Part shown: positions 36,120 to 46,139 of the stretch, one piece after another
Layout of the letters: every line of letters starts with the position of its first letter
Numbering within the stretch: the first letter of the stretch is position 1
DNA from: Pseudomonas sp. SL4(2022)
Lineage (GTDB): Bacteria; Pseudomonadota; Gammaproteobacteria; Pseudomonadales; Pseudomonadaceae
Reading direction: 5' to 3'
Assembly: GCF_026625725.1 (NCBI RefSeq)
Contig: NZ_CP113060.1
Coordinates: forward strand, 3,168,001 to 3,232,000
DNA: 64,000 nt
Translations under genes and position numbers: made by a program
The notes under the pieces: model-generated
Seen by the model: only the letters and a program-made list of their open reading frames with translations
The model's database searches: none
What the model was told of the DNA's origin: nothing

Positions 36120-37704
36120 TGTCTTGGGCTTCGGCCAGTTGCTGTGGATAGTCCAGGGTGTAGTGCAGGCCGCGACTTTCGTGGCGTTGCATGGCTGAGC
36201 GAATCATCAATTCGGCGACCTGAGCCAGGTTGCGCAGCTCGATCAGGTCACGGCTGACCTTGTAGTTGCTGTAAAACTCGTCGATTTCATCGAGCAGCAG
36301 GCGTACGCGGTGCTCCGCCCGTTGCAGGCGTTTGTTGGTACGCACGATGCCGACGTAGTCCCACATAAAACGCCGCAGCTCATCCCAGTTGTGCGCAATG
36401 ATCACATCCTCGTCCGAATCGGTCACCTGACTGGCGTCCCAGTCGGGAAGTGGCGCCGGGGCTTTCACCTGCTCGAGTTGGGCGACGATGTCGGAGGCTG
36501 CCGAGCGGGCATAGACGAAGCATTCGAGCAGCGAGTTGCTGGCCATGCGGTTGGCGCCATGCAGACCTGTGAAACTGGTTTCGCCGATGGCATACAGGCC
36601 TGGCACATCAGTCTGGCCGTTCTGGCCGACCAGCACGCCACCGCAGGTGTAATGCGCAGCAGGCACCACCGGGATCGGCTCTTGGGTGATGTCGATGCCG
36701 AAGTCGAGGCAGCGCTCGTACACGGTTGGGAAGTGCGACTTCACAAAGTCAGCCGGTTTGTGGCTGATATCCAGAAATACGCAGTCGATCCCCAGGCGTT
36801 TCATCTCATGGTCGATGGCGCGAGCAACAATATCGCGTGGGGCCAGTTCGGCCCGTTCGTCGAAGCGCGGCATAAAGCGTTCGCCATTGGGCAGCTTGAG
36901 CAGTGCGCCTTCACCGCGCAGCGCCTCGGTGATCAGAAAGCTTTTCGCTTGTGGATGGTACAGGCACGTGGGGTGGAACTGGTTGAACTCCAGGTTGCCG
37001 ACCCGGCAGCCGGCGCGCCAGGCCATGGCGATACCGTCACCGCAGGCACCATCGGGATTGCTGGTGTAGAGATAAACCTTGGCGGCGCCACCGGTAGCAA
37101 GAATCACGAAACGCGCACTATAGGTGTCGACTTCGCCGCTGGCGCGGTTGAGCACGTAAGCGCCTAGGCAGCGCTGGCCGTCCAGTCCGAGCTTGCGTTC
37201 GGTGATCAGATCAACGGCGACGCGTTGCTCCAGCAACTCAATATTGCTGCGTTGCTTGGTCTGTTCCAGCAGGGTGTTGAATATCGCTGCGCCCGTTGCG
37301 TCGGCGGCATGGATGATGCGCCGGTGACTATGGCCACCTTCGCGGGTCAAGTGGAATTCGAAGCCGCCGTCTTCGCGGGCGTGTTCATTGTCGCGGGTAA
37401 AGGGCACGCCCTGATCGATCAGCCACTGGATGGCTTCGCGGCTGTGCTCCACGGTAAAGCGTACGGCGTCTTCACGGCACAGGCCGCCACCAGCATTGAG
37501 CGTGTCGGCTACATGTGACTCGACGGTGTCGGTATCGTCAAGCACGGCCGCCACGCCGCCTTGCGCCCAGTAGGTCGAGCCATTGGACAGGTTGCCTTTG
37601 CTCAATACGGCGATGCGCAAATGTCCTGGCAGTGTGAGTGCCAGTGTCAGGCCTGCAGCGCCGCTACCGATAACCAGAACGTCGTGTTGGTAATGTTGGC
37701 TCAT
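36088..37704 (-). CDS. nadB: L-aspartate oxidase
   Basis: FAD enzyme that oxidises aspartate to iminoaspartate for NAD synthesis. 538 residues from MSQHYQHD, chosen because the FAD-binding [11 protein letters not shown] follows at once; the longer frame is not homologous. Other blocks are [24 protein letters not shown] and [26 protein letters not shown]. The stop lies inside the ygfX-like gene's 3' end. The promoter carries an unusual run of eight C's (see 37742-37749). Confidence 0.94.
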   Translation of the reverse strand: MSQHYQHDVLVIGSGAAGLTLALTLPGHLRIAVLSKGNLSNGSTYWAQGGVAAVLDDTDTVESHVADTLNAGGGLCREDAVRFTVEHSREAIQWLIDQGVPFTRDNEHAREDGGFEFHLTREGGHSHRRIIHAADATGAAIFNTLLEQTKQRSNIELLEQRVAVDLITERKLGLDGQRCLGAYVLNRASGEVDTYSARFVILATGGAAKVYLYTSNPDGACGDGIAMAWRAGCRVGNLEFNQFHPTCLYHPQAKSFLITEALRGEGALLKLPNGERFMPRFDERAELAPRDIVARAIDHEMKRLGIDCVFLDISHKPADFVKSHFPTVYERCLDFGIDITQEPIPVVPAAHYTCGGVLVGQNGQTDVPGLYAIGETSFTGLHGANRMASNSLLECFVYARSAASDIVAQLEQVKAPAPLPDWDASQVTDSDEDVIIAHNWDELRRFMWDYVGIVRTNKRLQRAEHRVRLLLDEIDEFYSNYKVSRDLIELRNLAQVAELMIRSAMQRHESRGLHYTLDYPQQLAEAQDTILLPPTYGD

Positions 37705-37741
37705 GTCCGAATTCCGCGAAAAGCGGCCGCTAGTATATAGA

Positions 37742-37749
37742 GGGGGGGG
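37742..37749. repeat. G8/C8 homopolymer in the nadB promoter region
   Basis: Eight consecutive G on the plus strand. On the minus strand the tract lies between TTGTGC and TATACT, a candidate -35/-10 pair for nadB with a 14-bp spacer. Such tracts are prone to slippage and also to sequencing error. Confidence 0.6.
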
Positions 37750-37788
37750 CGGCACAATAGCCGGCTTATGACCAAGTAGGTTGCTCGG

Positions 37789-37815
37789 GAACTTTTTTAG
37801 CATTCCGGGTTCCAT
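37789..37815 (+). promoter_or_regulatory. Candidate distal AlgU-type promoter
   Basis: GAACTT, 16 bp, TCCAT. The -35 matches the AlgU/sigma-E consensus (GAACTT, 16-17 bp, TCTGA) perfectly, the -10 only partly. Confidence 0.45.
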
Positions 37816-37983
37816 AGGCGGTTGTTTTGACGGAATTTGCCGGTTAAGTGTTTTTCACGTAGGCCTGCGGTTTTGTTACCTGAAGGCGGGTCATTCAGAC
37901 TATCAACGCAGTAAGGGCGCGCCTTTGCTGTGCTGTTCCGTGCGGGACTGAGCGTGTTCTGCAGGAAGCTTGTTTGAGGGAGA

Positions 37984-38010
37984 GAACTTTTGCGCAATGC
38001 CCAAGTCTAC
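37984..38010 (+). promoter_or_regulatory. Candidate proximal AlgU-dependent promoter of algU
   Basis: GAACTT (37984-37989), a 16-bp spacer and TCTAC (38006-38010) match the AlgU consensus well and would start transcription about 53 bases before the algU ATG. Autoregulation of algU from such promoters is known in P. aeruginosa. Confidence 0.68.
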
Positions 38011-38069
38011 TTTGGCAGACCGATTCAGGGGTCGGCGTTGCGCTCCTTCGAACCTATTGAGGAGTTTTC

Positions 38070-38645
38070 ATGCTAACCCAGGAAGAAGATCAGCAGCTGG
38101 TCGAGCGCGTGCAGCGTGGCGACAAGCGGGCGTTCGATCTGTTGGTGCTGAAGTACCAGCACAAGATTCTCGGGTTGATCGTGCGTTTTGTGCATGACAC
38201 CCATGAGGCGCAGGATGTGGCGCAGGAAGCCTTCGTCAAGGCGTATCGAGCCTTGGGTAATTTTCGTGGCGACAGTGCGTTCTATACCTGGTTGTACCGG
38301 ATCGCCATCAACACGGCGAAGAATCACCTGGTATCGCGTGGTCGGCGCCCGCCAGACAGTGATGTAAGTGCTGAGGATGCCGAGTTCTATGATGGTGATC
38401 ATGCCCTCAAGGATCTCGAGTCACCGGAGCGAGCGTTGTTGCGCGATGAGATCGAGGCCACCGTGCACCGCAGCATCGAGCAGTTGCCGGAAGATTTACG
38501 CACAGCCCTAACCTTGCGTGAATTTGATGGTCTGAGTTACGAAGACATTGCCAGCGTTATGCAGTGTCCGGTTGGTACCGTGCGTTCGCGGATTTTCCGG
38601 GCGCGTGAGGCCATTGATAAATCCCTGCAACCCTTGTTGCAGTAG
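38070..38645 (+). CDS. algU: ECF sigma factor AlgU (sigma-22, RpoE type)
   Basis: Directs the envelope-stress response and alginate genes. 191 residues: region 2 with FDLLVLKYQHKILGLIVRF and DVAQEAFVKAYRAL, and region 4 with LPEDLRTALTLREFDGLSYEDIA. TTGAGGAG precedes the ATG. It heads the algU-mucABCD operon, whose products hold it inactive. Confidence 0.97.
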   Translation: MLTQEEDQQLVERVQRGDKRAFDLLVLKYQHKILGLIVRFVHDTHEAQDVAQEAFVKAYRALGNFRGDSAFYTWLYRIAINTAKNHLVSRGRRPPDSDVSAEDAEFYDGDHALKDLESPERALLRDEIEATVHRSIEQLPEDLRTALTLREFDGLSYEDIASVMQCPVGTVRSRIFRAREAIDKSLQPLLQ

Positions 38646-38682
38646 CCTGAAGACAGCGGCGTCAGCCAAGAGAGGAACCGCC

Positions 38683-39276
38683 ATGAGTCGTGAAACCCTG
38701 CAGGAATCGCTGTCCGCGGTAATGGATAACCAAGCGGATGAACTGGAGTTAAGGCGAGTGCTGGCGGCCAGTGATGACCCTGAGTTGCGTGCCACCTGGT
38801 CGCGTTACCAGCTTGCACGTGCCGTGATGCACAAAGAATTGCTTGAACCGCGTCTGGATATTGCTGCTGCTGTCTCGGCTGCTCTGGCTGACGAGCCGTT
38901 ACCTGCTGCAAGCCAGCCGCAGCGAGGCACCTGGCGTGCTGTCGGGCGTTTGGCGGTCGCGGCGTCGGTGACTGTTGCCGTGCTGGCCGGTGTGCGTTTG
39001 TACAATCAGGATGAACTCGGTGGCGCGCAATTGGCTCAGCAAGCTGCTCAGCCAGTGCTGAGTATTCCACAAGTGAATGGCCCGGCCATGCTGGCAGGGT
39101 TCAATACATCTGAAGAGTCGGCTGTCCCGGCTGACCGTGCAGTTGGCGAAGGTCAGCCAGGCTGGCATCAGGAGCGTCTGCCAGCCTACCTGCGTCAGCA
39201 TGCGCAGCAGGCGGCAATGGGCGCTAACGAAGGTGCGCTGCCTTACGCACGTGCGGCTAGCCTAGAAAATCGTTAA
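38683..39276 (+). CDS. mucA: Anti-sigma factor MucA
   Basis: Inner-membrane protein that binds AlgU in the cytoplasm until cleaved by AlgW and MucP. 197 residues, full length: N-terminal anti-sigma domain (MSRETLQESLSAVMDNQADE), one membrane helix at about 88-106 (VGRLAVAASVTVAVLAGVRL), and a periplasmic tail that binds MucB. No frameshift of the kind found in mucoid isolates is present, so a regulated, non-mucoid state is predicted. Confidence 0.95.
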   Translation: MSRETLQESLSAVMDNQADELELRRVLAASDDPELRATWSRYQLARAVMHKELLEPRLDIAAAVSAALADEPLPAASQPQRGTWRAVGRLAVAASVTVAVLAGVRLYNQDELGGAQLAQQAAQPVLSIPQVNGPAMLAGFNTSEESAVPADRAVGEGQPGWHQERLPAYLRQHAQQAAMGANEGALPYARAASLENR

Positions 39277-39299
39277 CTGCTTATGGCTTAGGGAGTCGC

Positions 39300-40247
39300 A
39301 TGCGCTTTATTCCTTTAAGCGTTTTGCTGTTCGGCAGCTGTCTGATGTTGCCAGCATTTGCTGATGATGGTGCCGCTTTGCTGCGGCGTCTGGTGGATGC
39401 TGAGCGCATGCAAAGCTTCAGCGGCACGTTCGTTTATGAGCGTAACGGCAGTTTTTCGACGCACAGCATCTGGCACCAGGCGGGTGCTGATGGTGACCTG
39501 CGTGAACGTTTATTGCAGTTGGATGGTTCAGCTCAGGAAGTGGTGCGCATCGACGGTCGCGTGCAGTGTGCCAGTGGGGCGCTGGCTGACCAGATGATTG
39601 ACAGTCAGTTGTGGCCCACGCGTGAGCTGGATGCGCTCCAGCTGAGCAAGTATTACGAATTACGTGTTTTGGGCAATTCGCGCGTAGCAGGTCGTACTGC
39701 CCGCGTGCTGGCTTTGTTGCCTCGTGACCAGCATCGGTATGGCATTGAGCTGCACCTTGATGAGCAAACCGGTCTGTCGCTCAAGTCTCTGCTGGTCAAT
39801 GACAAGGGGCAGTTGCTGGAGCGCTTTCAGTTCACCCACCTGCAAACAGCGTCGCCCACGGATCAGGACTTACAGCCAGGCAGCGGGTGCCGGCCGGTGC
39901 GCGTATTGCCTGTTCAGGCGGCGGTGGCCAGTGTCTGGCGTTCTGACTGGTTGCCGCCTGGCTTCAGTCTGAGTTCGGTGGTGCAGCGCCTTAGTCCTGC
40001 TTCGGATGAGCCGGTTGCTTGTCAGGTGTATGGTGATGGTTTGGCGCGATTTTCCGTATTCATGGAGCCTTTACGCGGAGCCGCCGTGGAGGATGTCCGT
40101 ACCCAGTTGGGGCCTACTGTAGCGGTCTCGCGCCGATTGAAAACCGATGACGGCGACGTCATGGTCACCGTAGTCGGTGAAATTCCTATGGGAACTGCTG
40201 AGCGGATCGCGCTGTCCATGCGTTCGGCTACCGAGGTGGCCCAGTGA
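39300..40247 (+). CDS. mucB: Periplasmic sigma-factor regulator MucB (RseB family)
   Basis: 315 residues with a signal peptide ending LPAFAD. The large N-terminal lipid-sensing domain (FSGTFVYERNG at the start) and the smaller C-terminal domain match RseB. It shields MucA from AlgW proteolysis until envelope lipids signal stress. Its stop overlaps the GTG of mucC. Confidence 0.95.
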   Translation: MRFIPLSVLLFGSCLMLPAFADDGAALLRRLVDAERMQSFSGTFVYERNGSFSTHSIWHQAGADGDLRERLLQLDGSAQEVVRIDGRVQCASGALADQMIDSQLWPTRELDALQLSKYYELRVLGNSRVAGRTARVLALLPRDQHRYGIELHLDEQTGLSLKSLLVNDKGQLLERFQFTHLQTASPTDQDLQPGSGCRPVRVLPVQAAVASVWRSDWLPPGFSLSSVVQRLSPASDEPVACQVYGDGLARFSVFMEPLRGAAVEDVRTQLGPTVAVSRRLKTDDGDVMVTVVGEIPMGTAERIALSMRSATEVAQ

Positions 40248-40699
40248 TCGAGGAGCAGGGCCGGGTTGTGGCCGTTGAATCGGGTGCCGTTTGGGTCGAG
40301 ACCCTGCGTAAGAGCACTTGCTCCAGTTGCTCCGTCAAGGCCGGTTGCGGCCAGGGTTTGCTTGATCAGCTGGGGGCGAGCAGTCGCCGTGGTTATGTTC
40401 GTGCACTGTCAGATCTGCAGTTGAATATTGGTGATGCGGTGATTATCGGCGTGCGCGAAGATCTGTTGGTGCGCGGTTCTTTTCTTGTATATCTGCTGCC
40501 GTTATTGGGCTTGTTTGCTGCGGCTGTTCTGGCTGAACGGGTTGGTTTGAGTGAGCCCTGGGTCGTACTCAGTGCTTTATCTGGCTTTTTGTTTGCCTGC
40601 TGTGCTGTGCGCTGGCGCAGTCGTTTCACGGCCGGTGACCCGGCGTTGCAACCGGTGGTGTTGCGTGCATTGCTTGGCGGTGCAGCGGCAGCGTTTTGA
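40244..40699 (+). CDS. mucC: RseC/MucC family membrane protein
   Basis: 151 residues from a GTG overlapping the mucB stop. The N-terminus carries the cysteine cluster CSSCSVKAGCGQG; two membrane helices follow (about 81-125). The role in AlgU control is minor and poorly defined; homologues sit in Rsx/SoxR-reducing systems. Confidence 0.92.
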   Translation: MIEEQGRVVAVESGAVWVETLRKSTCSSCSVKAGCGQGLLDQLGASSRRGYVRALSDLQLNIGDAVIIGVREDLLVRGSFLVYLLPLLGLFAAAVLAERVGLSEPWVVLSALSGFLFACCAVRWRSRFTAGDPALQPVVLRALLGGAAAAF

Positions 40700-40727
40700 G
40701 ACTTTTGCTGGTCTGATGGGGAGATGT

Positions 40728-42164
40728 ATGTCGAAGCTTGGTCTGAAATCTTCATTTACCGCGTTATTTGCTGTGCTGCTGATGGTGCAGTCACTGTTGG
40801 CTGAGGCGAGCCTGCCGGATTTTACTGAGCTGGTTGAGCAGGCGTCGCCTGCGGTCGTCAATATCAGTACCCGGCAGAAAATGCCTGATCGTGCAGTGGC
40901 TGGCAGTGGTCAGCTCAATGGGCCCGACCTGGAAGGTCTGCCGCCGATGTTTCGTGAGTTCTTCGAGCGCAATATTCCGCAAATGCCGCGCGAGCCAGGT
41001 GGTAATCGTCAGCGTGAAGCTCAGTCGCTAGGCTCCGGCTTTATCATTTCTGCTGATGGCTATGTGCTGACCAATAATCATGTGATCGCTGATGCTGATG
41101 AAATCATCGTGCGTCTGTCAGATCGCAGTGAGCTGGAGGCCACGCTGGTGGGCACTGATCCGCGCAGTGATGTGGCGTTGCTTAAGGTTGAAGGGCAGGG
41201 CTTGCCAACCGTTAAGCTGGGTAAGTCGGAAAGCCTCAAGGTGGGTGAATGGGTATTGGCCATCGGTTCGCCGTTTGGCTTCGATCATTCGGTGACCGCC
41301 GGTATTGTCAGTGCCAAGGGCCGCAGTTTGCCGAACGAGAGTTACGTGCCGTTTATCCAGACGGACGTGGCGATCAATCCGGGTAACTCCGGCGGTCCAC
41401 TCTTCAACCTGGCGGGTGAAGTGGTTGGTATCAATTCGCAGATTTTCACCCGTTCTGGCGGTTTCATGGGGCTGTCTTTTGCCATTCCCATGAGCGTGGC
41501 TATGGATGTGGCCGATCAGCTCAAGGCTGAGGGTAAGGTCAGCCGTGGCTGGCTGGGTGTGGTGATTCAGGAAGTTAACAAGGACCTGGCTGAGTCGTTC
41601 GGGCTGGACAAGCCAGCCGGTGCGCTGGTTGCGCAGGTACTGGACGGTGGGCCCGCCGCTAAGGGTGGTCTGCAGGTGGGTGACGTCATCCTCAGTCTGG
41701 ATGGCAAGCCGATCATCATGTCTGCTGACCTGCCGCATTTGGTTGGTGCGCTCAAGCCGGGTGCTACCGCTGAGATGGACGTGGTACGTGATGGTTCACG
41801 CAAGAAACTGAAATTGAGTATTGGTGCACTGCCGGAAGAAGGTGATGCATTGGCAGGCGCTGCAAGCTCTGGAGTTGAACGCAGTAGCAATCGTCTGGGG
41901 GTCAAGGTGGTTGAGTTGACCGCTGAGCAGAAGAAAGCGCTGGACCTGAAAGGTGGTGTGGCGATTTCCGAGGTGCAGGAAGGGCCTGCGGCTTTGATGG
42001 GCCTGCGTCCCGGTGATGTGATCACTCATTTGAACAATCAGGCGATCAATTCGGCCAAGACCTTTACTGAGGTGGCGCAGGCGCTGCCGAAGAATCGCTC
42101 GGTGTCGATGCGGGTATTGCGTCAGGGTCGAGCCAGTTTTATCACCTTCAAACTGGCTGAATGA
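40728..42164 (+). CDS. mucD: Periplasmic serine protease MucD (DegP-like)
   Basis: 478 residues with a signal peptide cut near LLAEA. The protease triad is His118 (TNNHVI), Asp148 (SDVALLK) and Ser221 (GNSGGPL), followed by two PDZ domains (about 265-370 and 390-475). It degrades misfolded periplasmic proteins and dampens AlgU activation. The chosen ATG has GGGGAG upstream; the open frame reaches further back into mucC. It is the last gene of the operon. Confidence 0.95.
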   Translation: MSKLGLKSSFTALFAVLLMVQSLLAEASLPDFTELVEQASPAVVNISTRQKMPDRAVAGSGQLNGPDLEGLPPMFREFFERNIPQMPREPGGNRQREAQSLGSGFIISADGYVLTNNHVIADADEIIVRLSDRSELEATLVGTDPRSDVALLKVEGQGLPTVKLGKSESLKVGEWVLAIGSPFGFDHSVTAGIVSAKGRSLPNESYVPFIQTDVAINPGNSGGPLFNLAGEVVGINSQIFTRSGGFMGLSFAIPMSVAMDVADQLKAEGKVSRGWLGVVIQEVNKDLAESFGLDKPAGALVAQVLDGGPAAKGGLQVGDVILSLDGKPIIMSADLPHLVGALKPGATAEMDVVRDGSRKKLKLSIGALPEEGDALAGAASSGVERSSNRLGVKVVELTAEQKKALDLKGGVAISEVQEGPAALMGLRPGDVITHLNNQAINSAKTFTEVAQALPKNRSVSMRVLRQGRASFITFKLAE

Positions 42165-42181
42165 CGCGAACAGTGACAAAT

Positions 42182-42205
42182 AAGGGCGACTTCGGTCGCC
42201 CTTTT
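42182..42205 (+). terminator. Terminator of the algU-mucABCD operon
   Basis: AAGGGCGAC TTCG GTCGCCCTTTT: a stable stem with the UUCG tetraloop and a T4 tail, 17 bases after the mucD stop. Confidence 0.88.
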
Positions 42206-42311
42206 ACATGGTGCCTGGCCGTGCTCTGGGTGACGTGTCCGTTGGCTTTCGGGTACACTTCGCGGCTATTTTCGGCGGGCAATCGCCTGCGCCCTTTTTG
42301 AGTGTTGATCC

Positions 42312-44111
42312 GTGAGTGATTTGAGTCATATCCGCAATTTCTCCATCATCGCCCACATTGACCATGGCAAGTCGACCTTGGCCGACCGGTTTATTCAAAT
42401 GTGTGGCGGCTTGGCCGACCGTGAAATGGAGGCCCAGGTGCTGGACTCCATGGATCTGGAGCGCGAACGCGGAATCACCATCAAGGCGCATAGCGTTACT
42501 CTGTATTACAAAGCCCGTGATGGTATTACTTACCAGCTGAATTTCATCGATACCCCAGGTCACGTTGACTTCACTTATGAGGTCAGCCGTTCGCTGGCGG
42601 CCTGTGAAGGTGCGTTGCTGGTGGTCGATGCGGGGCAGGGCGTGGAAGCGCAGTCTGTTGCCAACTGCTACACCGCCATTGAGCAAGGCCTCGAAGTGAT
42701 GCCGGTGTTGAACAAGATCGATCTGCCCCAGGCAGAGCCTGATCGCGTCAAGGAAGAGATCGAAAAAATCATCGGTATCGATGCCACGGATGCGGTGACG
42801 TGCAGCGCCAAGACGGGGCTGGGAGTCGACGAGGTGCTTGAGCGGCTGGTAAAGACCATTCCTGCGCCGACTGGTGAGATCGAAGCGCCGTTGCAAGCGC
42901 TGATTATTGATTCCTGGTTCGATAACTATTTGGGCGTCGTGTCGCTTGTGCGTGTGCGTCAAGGTCGTATCAAGAAAGGCGACAAGGTGCTGGTGAAATC
43001 CACCGGCAAGACGCATCTGGTGGACAGCGTAGGGGTTTTCAATCCCAAACACACCGCCACTGCTGATCTGAAAGCCGGCGAAGTAGGTTTTATCATTGCC
43101 AGCATCAAGGATATTCACGGTGCGCCTGTGGGCGACACCCTGACCCTGGCAGCCACCCCAGATGTGGAAGTGCTGCCGGGTTTCAAACGCATCCAGCCTC
43201 AGGTGTACGCCGGCCTGTTCCCGGTCAGCTCAGATGATTTCGAGGATTTTCGTGATGCGTTGCAAAAGCTCACGCTAAACGATTCATCGCTGCAATATTC
43301 ACCAGAAAGCTCGGATGCGCTCGGTTTCGGCTTCCGCTGCGGCTTCCTGGGCATGTTGCACATGGAAATCATCCAGGAGCGTCTGGAGCGCGAATACAAC
43401 CTGGATCTGATCACCACGGCGCCAAGCGTTATCTTCGAAGTTGCACTGAAAAACGGCGAGACAATCTACGTCGATAACCCGTCCAAACTTCCGGATGTTT
43501 CGTCCGTCGAGGATTTCCGCGAGCCGATCGTCCAGGCCACCATCCTAGTGCCGCAGGAACACCTGGGTAACGTGATTACCCTGTGTATCGAGAAGCGTGG
43601 TGTACAGCGCGATATGCAGTTCCTCGGCTCCCAGGTTCAGGTTCGTTACGACCTGCCGATGAACGAAGTGGTGCTCGACTTCTTCGACCGCCTGAAGTCC
43701 ACCAGCCGTGGCTATGCCTCGCTGGATTACCATTTTGATCGCTACCAGTCGGCCAATCTGGTCAAGCTGGATGTGTTGATCAACGGTGACAAGGTCGATG
43801 CCTTGGCGTTGATCGTGCACAAGGACAACGCCCATTACAAAGGGCGTCAGTTGACCGAGAAGATGAAAGAACTGATCCCCCGGCAGATGTTCGATGTGGC
43901 CATTCAGGCCGCTATCGGTGGGCAAATTGTGGCGCGTACGACTGTCAAAGCGCTGCGTAAAAACGTATTGGCCAAGTGCTACGGCGGTGACGTCAGCCGT
44001 AAACGCAAACTGTTGGAAAAGCAGAAGGCCGGTAAAAAACGGATGAAGCAGGTGGGTAACGTGGAAATTCCACAGGAAGCCTTCCTTGCTGTACTGAGGC
44101 TGGATAGCTAA
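42312..44111 (+). CDS. lepA: Elongation factor 4 (LepA)
   Basis: Ribosome-associated GTPase that acts in translation initiation and elongation under stress. 599 residues, the usual length: GTPase motifs [21 protein letters not shown] and [11 protein letters not shown]-like domains, and the LepA-specific C-terminal domain ending [17 protein letters not shown]. lepB follows after five bases. Confidence 0.97.
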   Translation: MSDLSHIRNFSIIAHIDHGKSTLADRFIQMCGGLADREMEAQVLDSMDLERERGITIKAHSVTLYYKARDGITYQLNFIDTPGHVDFTYEVSRSLAACEGALLVVDAGQGVEAQSVANCYTAIEQGLEVMPVLNKIDLPQAEPDRVKEEIEKIIGIDATDAVTCSAKTGLGVDEVLERLVKTIPAPTGEIEAPLQALIIDSWFDNYLGVVSLVRVRQGRIKKGDKVLVKSTGKTHLVDSVGVFNPKHTATADLKAGEVGFIIASIKDIHGAPVGDTLTLAATPDVEVLPGFKRIQPQVYAGLFPVSSDDFEDFRDALQKLTLNDSSLQYSPESSDALGFGFRCGFLGMLHMEIIQERLEREYNLDLITTAPSVIFEVALKNGETIYVDNPSKLPDVSSVEDFREPIVQATILVPQEHLGNVITLCIEKRGVQRDMQFLGSQVQVRYDLPMNEVVLDFFDRLKSTSRGYASLDYHFDRYQSANLVKLDVLINGDKVDALALIVHKDNAHYKGRQLTEKMKELIPRQMFDVAIQAAIGGQIVARTTVKALRKNVLAKCYGGDVSRKRKLLEKQKAGKKRMKQVGNVEIPQEAFLAVLRLDS

Positions 44112-44116
44112 GGCTT

Positions 44117-44971
44117 ATGTCGATCAATTTCCCGCTGTTGCTGGTTATCGCCGTCGCCGTATGTGGTGTGCTGGCTTTATTTGACCTGATCTTCCTGGCA
44201 CCGCGCCGGCGGGCAGCTGTTGCCACCTATCACGAACAGGTGGATGAGCCTGATGAAAAAGTGCTCGAACAGCTGAATAAAGAACCCTTGCTGGTGGAAT
44301 ACGGCAAGTCATTCTTCCCCGTGTTGGCCATCGTGTTGGTGCTGCGTTCGTTTCTGGTTGAGCCGTTTCAGATTCCATCGGGGTCAATGAAACCGACCCT
44401 GGAAGTGGGTGATTTCATTCTGGTCAACAAGTTTGCCTATGGCATTCGCCTGCCGGTGCTGGACACCAAGGTGATTGAAGTGGGTGATCCGCAGCGTGGC
44501 GATGTGATGGTGTTTCGCTACCCCAGCGACCCAAACATCAACTACATCAAACGTGTGGTTGGCTTGGCGGGTGACCGGATTGCCTACAGCAGTGACAAAA
44601 GACTGACCATCAACGGTGAGCTTGTGGCCCAGCAACTGATTGGCGATGAGCCCGGCAGCTTGGGCAGTGCAGTGCTGTACCACGAGAAGCTTGGCGAAAC
44701 CGAGCACCAGATCCGTAAAGAAATGCAGCGTTACCGGGTTGAACCGGGGCGTGAGTGGGTGGTGCCGCAAGGTTACTACTTCATGATGGGCGACAATCGC
44801 GATAACTCCAACGACAGCCGTTACTGGAATGATCCTTCGATTCCCAAGCCATTGCTGGGCATGGTTCCAGACCAGAACATTGTCGGTAAGGCATTCGCCA
44901 TCTGGATGAGCTGGCCGGATCCCAAATCACGCAACCTGCCAAACTTCTCCCGCGTGGGTCTGATTCACTGA
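44117..44971 (+). CDS. lepB: Signal peptidase I
   Basis: Cleaves signal peptides at the outer face of the inner membrane. 284 residues: helices at about 6-28 and 64-80, catalytic Ser90 in PSGSMKPTL and Lys145 in YIKRVVGLAGD, and the C-terminal GDNRDNSNDSRYW. It lies directly after lepA, as in most proteobacteria. Confidence 0.96.
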   Translation: MSINFPLLLVIAVAVCGVLALFDLIFLAPRRRAAVATYHEQVDEPDEKVLEQLNKEPLLVEYGKSFFPVLAIVLVLRSFLVEPFQIPSGSMKPTLEVGDFILVNKFAYGIRLPVLDTKVIEVGDPQRGDVMVFRYPSDPNINYIKRVVGLAGDRIAYSSDKRLTINGELVAQQLIGDEPGSLGSAVLYHEKLGETEHQIRKEMQRYRVEPGREWVVPQGYYFMMGDNRDNSNDSRYWNDPSIPKPLLGMVPDQNIVGKAFAIWMSWPDPKSRNLPNFSRVGLIH

Positions 44972-44985
44972 CCTGCTGACGAATG

Positions 44986-45012
44986 TGCGACGCTGTTCAA
45001 TACAGCGTCGCA
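44986..45012 (+). promoter_or_regulatory. Perfect 11-bp hairpin between lepB and the rnc genes
   Basis: TGCGACGCTGT, TCAAT, ACAGCGTCGCA. There is no T tract, so it is not a typical terminator. A perfect stem ahead of rnc could be a processing site for RNase III itself, as in E. coli rnc autoregulation, though that is inference. Confidence 0.55.
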
Positions 45013-45075
45013 GGCTATATATAGTCTTGCCTTCTGCCTCAATGGCTTCTTGATAACTCAAATTTGGGGACAAAT

Positions 45076-45453
45076 ATGAAATCTGTGCATTCGCAAAAAG
45101 GGATGTCGATTTTAAGTTGGTTGATGGTGCTGGCGCTGATTACTTTTTTTGCCAGTGCGGCATTTAAGGTATTGCCGCATTACTTTGACTATATGTCACT
45201 GGAGAAACTCATCACTTCCGTTGAAACCGACAAAGCCGCCAATATCCGCGGCATCAATGAATTCTATAGCCATGTGGGCAAGGGTATGCAGGTCAACAAT
45301 ATTCGTGACCTGAACCTTCAAGAGGCATTGAAAGTGAAGCTGGAAAACAATGAGTTTCGCGCTCATCTGAAATATGAAAAGCGCGAGCCGCTGATTGAAA
45401 ATATTGATCTTGTCGTACGCTTCGACAAAGAATTTCGTGTGCGCATGCCGTGA
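45076..45453 (+). CDS. DUF4845 membrane protein
   Basis: 125 residues from [13 protein letters not shown], preceded by TGGGGAC. A pilin-like basic start and single membrane helix (about 10-31) are followed by a small extracytoplasmic domain. Genes of this type regularly lie between lepB and rnc in gamma-proteobacteria; function unknown. Its stop overlaps the rnc GTG. Confidence 0.85.
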   Translation: MKSVHSQKGMSILSWLMVLALITFFASAAFKVLPHYFDYMSLEKLITSVETDKAANIRGINEFYSHVGKGMQVNNIRDLNLQEALKVKLENNEFRAHLKYEKREPLIENIDLVVRFDKEFRVRMP

Positions 45454-46139
45454 GCGCCTCGTTAGCCCGTCTTGAGCGTCAGCTCGGTTATACCTTCAAG
45501 GATCAGGAGCTGATGATCCTGGCGCTGACGCATCGTAGCTTTGCCGGACGCAACAATGAGCGTCTGGAGTTTCTCGGTGATGCCATCCTCAACTTCGTCG
45601 CCGGCGAAGCGCTGTTCGAGCGCTTCCCCCAAGCACGTGAAGGTCAGTTGTCACGTTTGCGTGCACGTCTGGTAAAAGGGGAAACCCTGGCCGTGCTGGC
45701 CCGTGGCTTTGACCTGGGCGAGTACTTACGCCTGGGTTCGGGTGAGCTGAAAAGCGGCGGTTTCCGCCGTGAGTCGATCCTGGCCGATGCGCTGGAAGCG
45801 CTGATTGGCGCGATCTATCTCGATGCAGGTATGGAGGCTGCCCGTGAACGCGTGTTGGCCTGGTTGACCACCGAGCTGGACAGCCTGACCTTGGTCGACA
45901 CCAATAAAGACCCGAAAACCCGCCTGCAGGAGTTTCTGCAATCGCGTGGCTGCGAACTGCCACGTTATGAAGTGGTGGATATCCAGGGTGAGCCGCACTG
46001 CCGCACCTTTGTGGTGGAGTGCCACGTCACCTTACTGAATGAAAAAACCTTGGGCCAAGGTGCCAGCCGGCGTATTGCCGAGCAGGTCGCCGCGGCGGCT
46101 GCGCTGATCGCCCTGGGTGTGGAGAATGGCAATGACTGA
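45450..46139 (+). CDS. rnc: Ribonuclease III
   Basis: Cleaves double-stranded RNA in rRNA processing and mRNA turnover. 229 residues from a GTG: the signature ERLEFLGDA (38-46), then the double-stranded-RNA-binding domain (about 155-225, [14 protein letters not shown] to [17 protein letters not shown]). The end overlaps era. Confidence 0.97.
   Translation: MSASLARLERQLGYTFKDQELMILALTHRSFAGRNNERLEFLGDAILNFVAGEALFERFPQAREGQLSRLRARLVKGETLAVLARGFDLGEYLRLGSGELKSGGFRRESILADALEALIGAIYLDAGMEAARERVLAWLTTELDSLTLVDTNKDPKTRLQEFLQSRGCELPRYEVVDIQGEPHCRTFVVECHVTLLNEKTLGQGASRRIAEQVAAAAALIALGVENGND

Larger units (their letters stand above)
37705..38069. other. Divergent promoter region between nadB and algU
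   Basis: 365 bases with no supported gene. It holds the nadB promoter with a homopolymer of eight G/C pairs and two candidate AlgU-dependent promoters reading toward algU. Confidence 0.6.
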
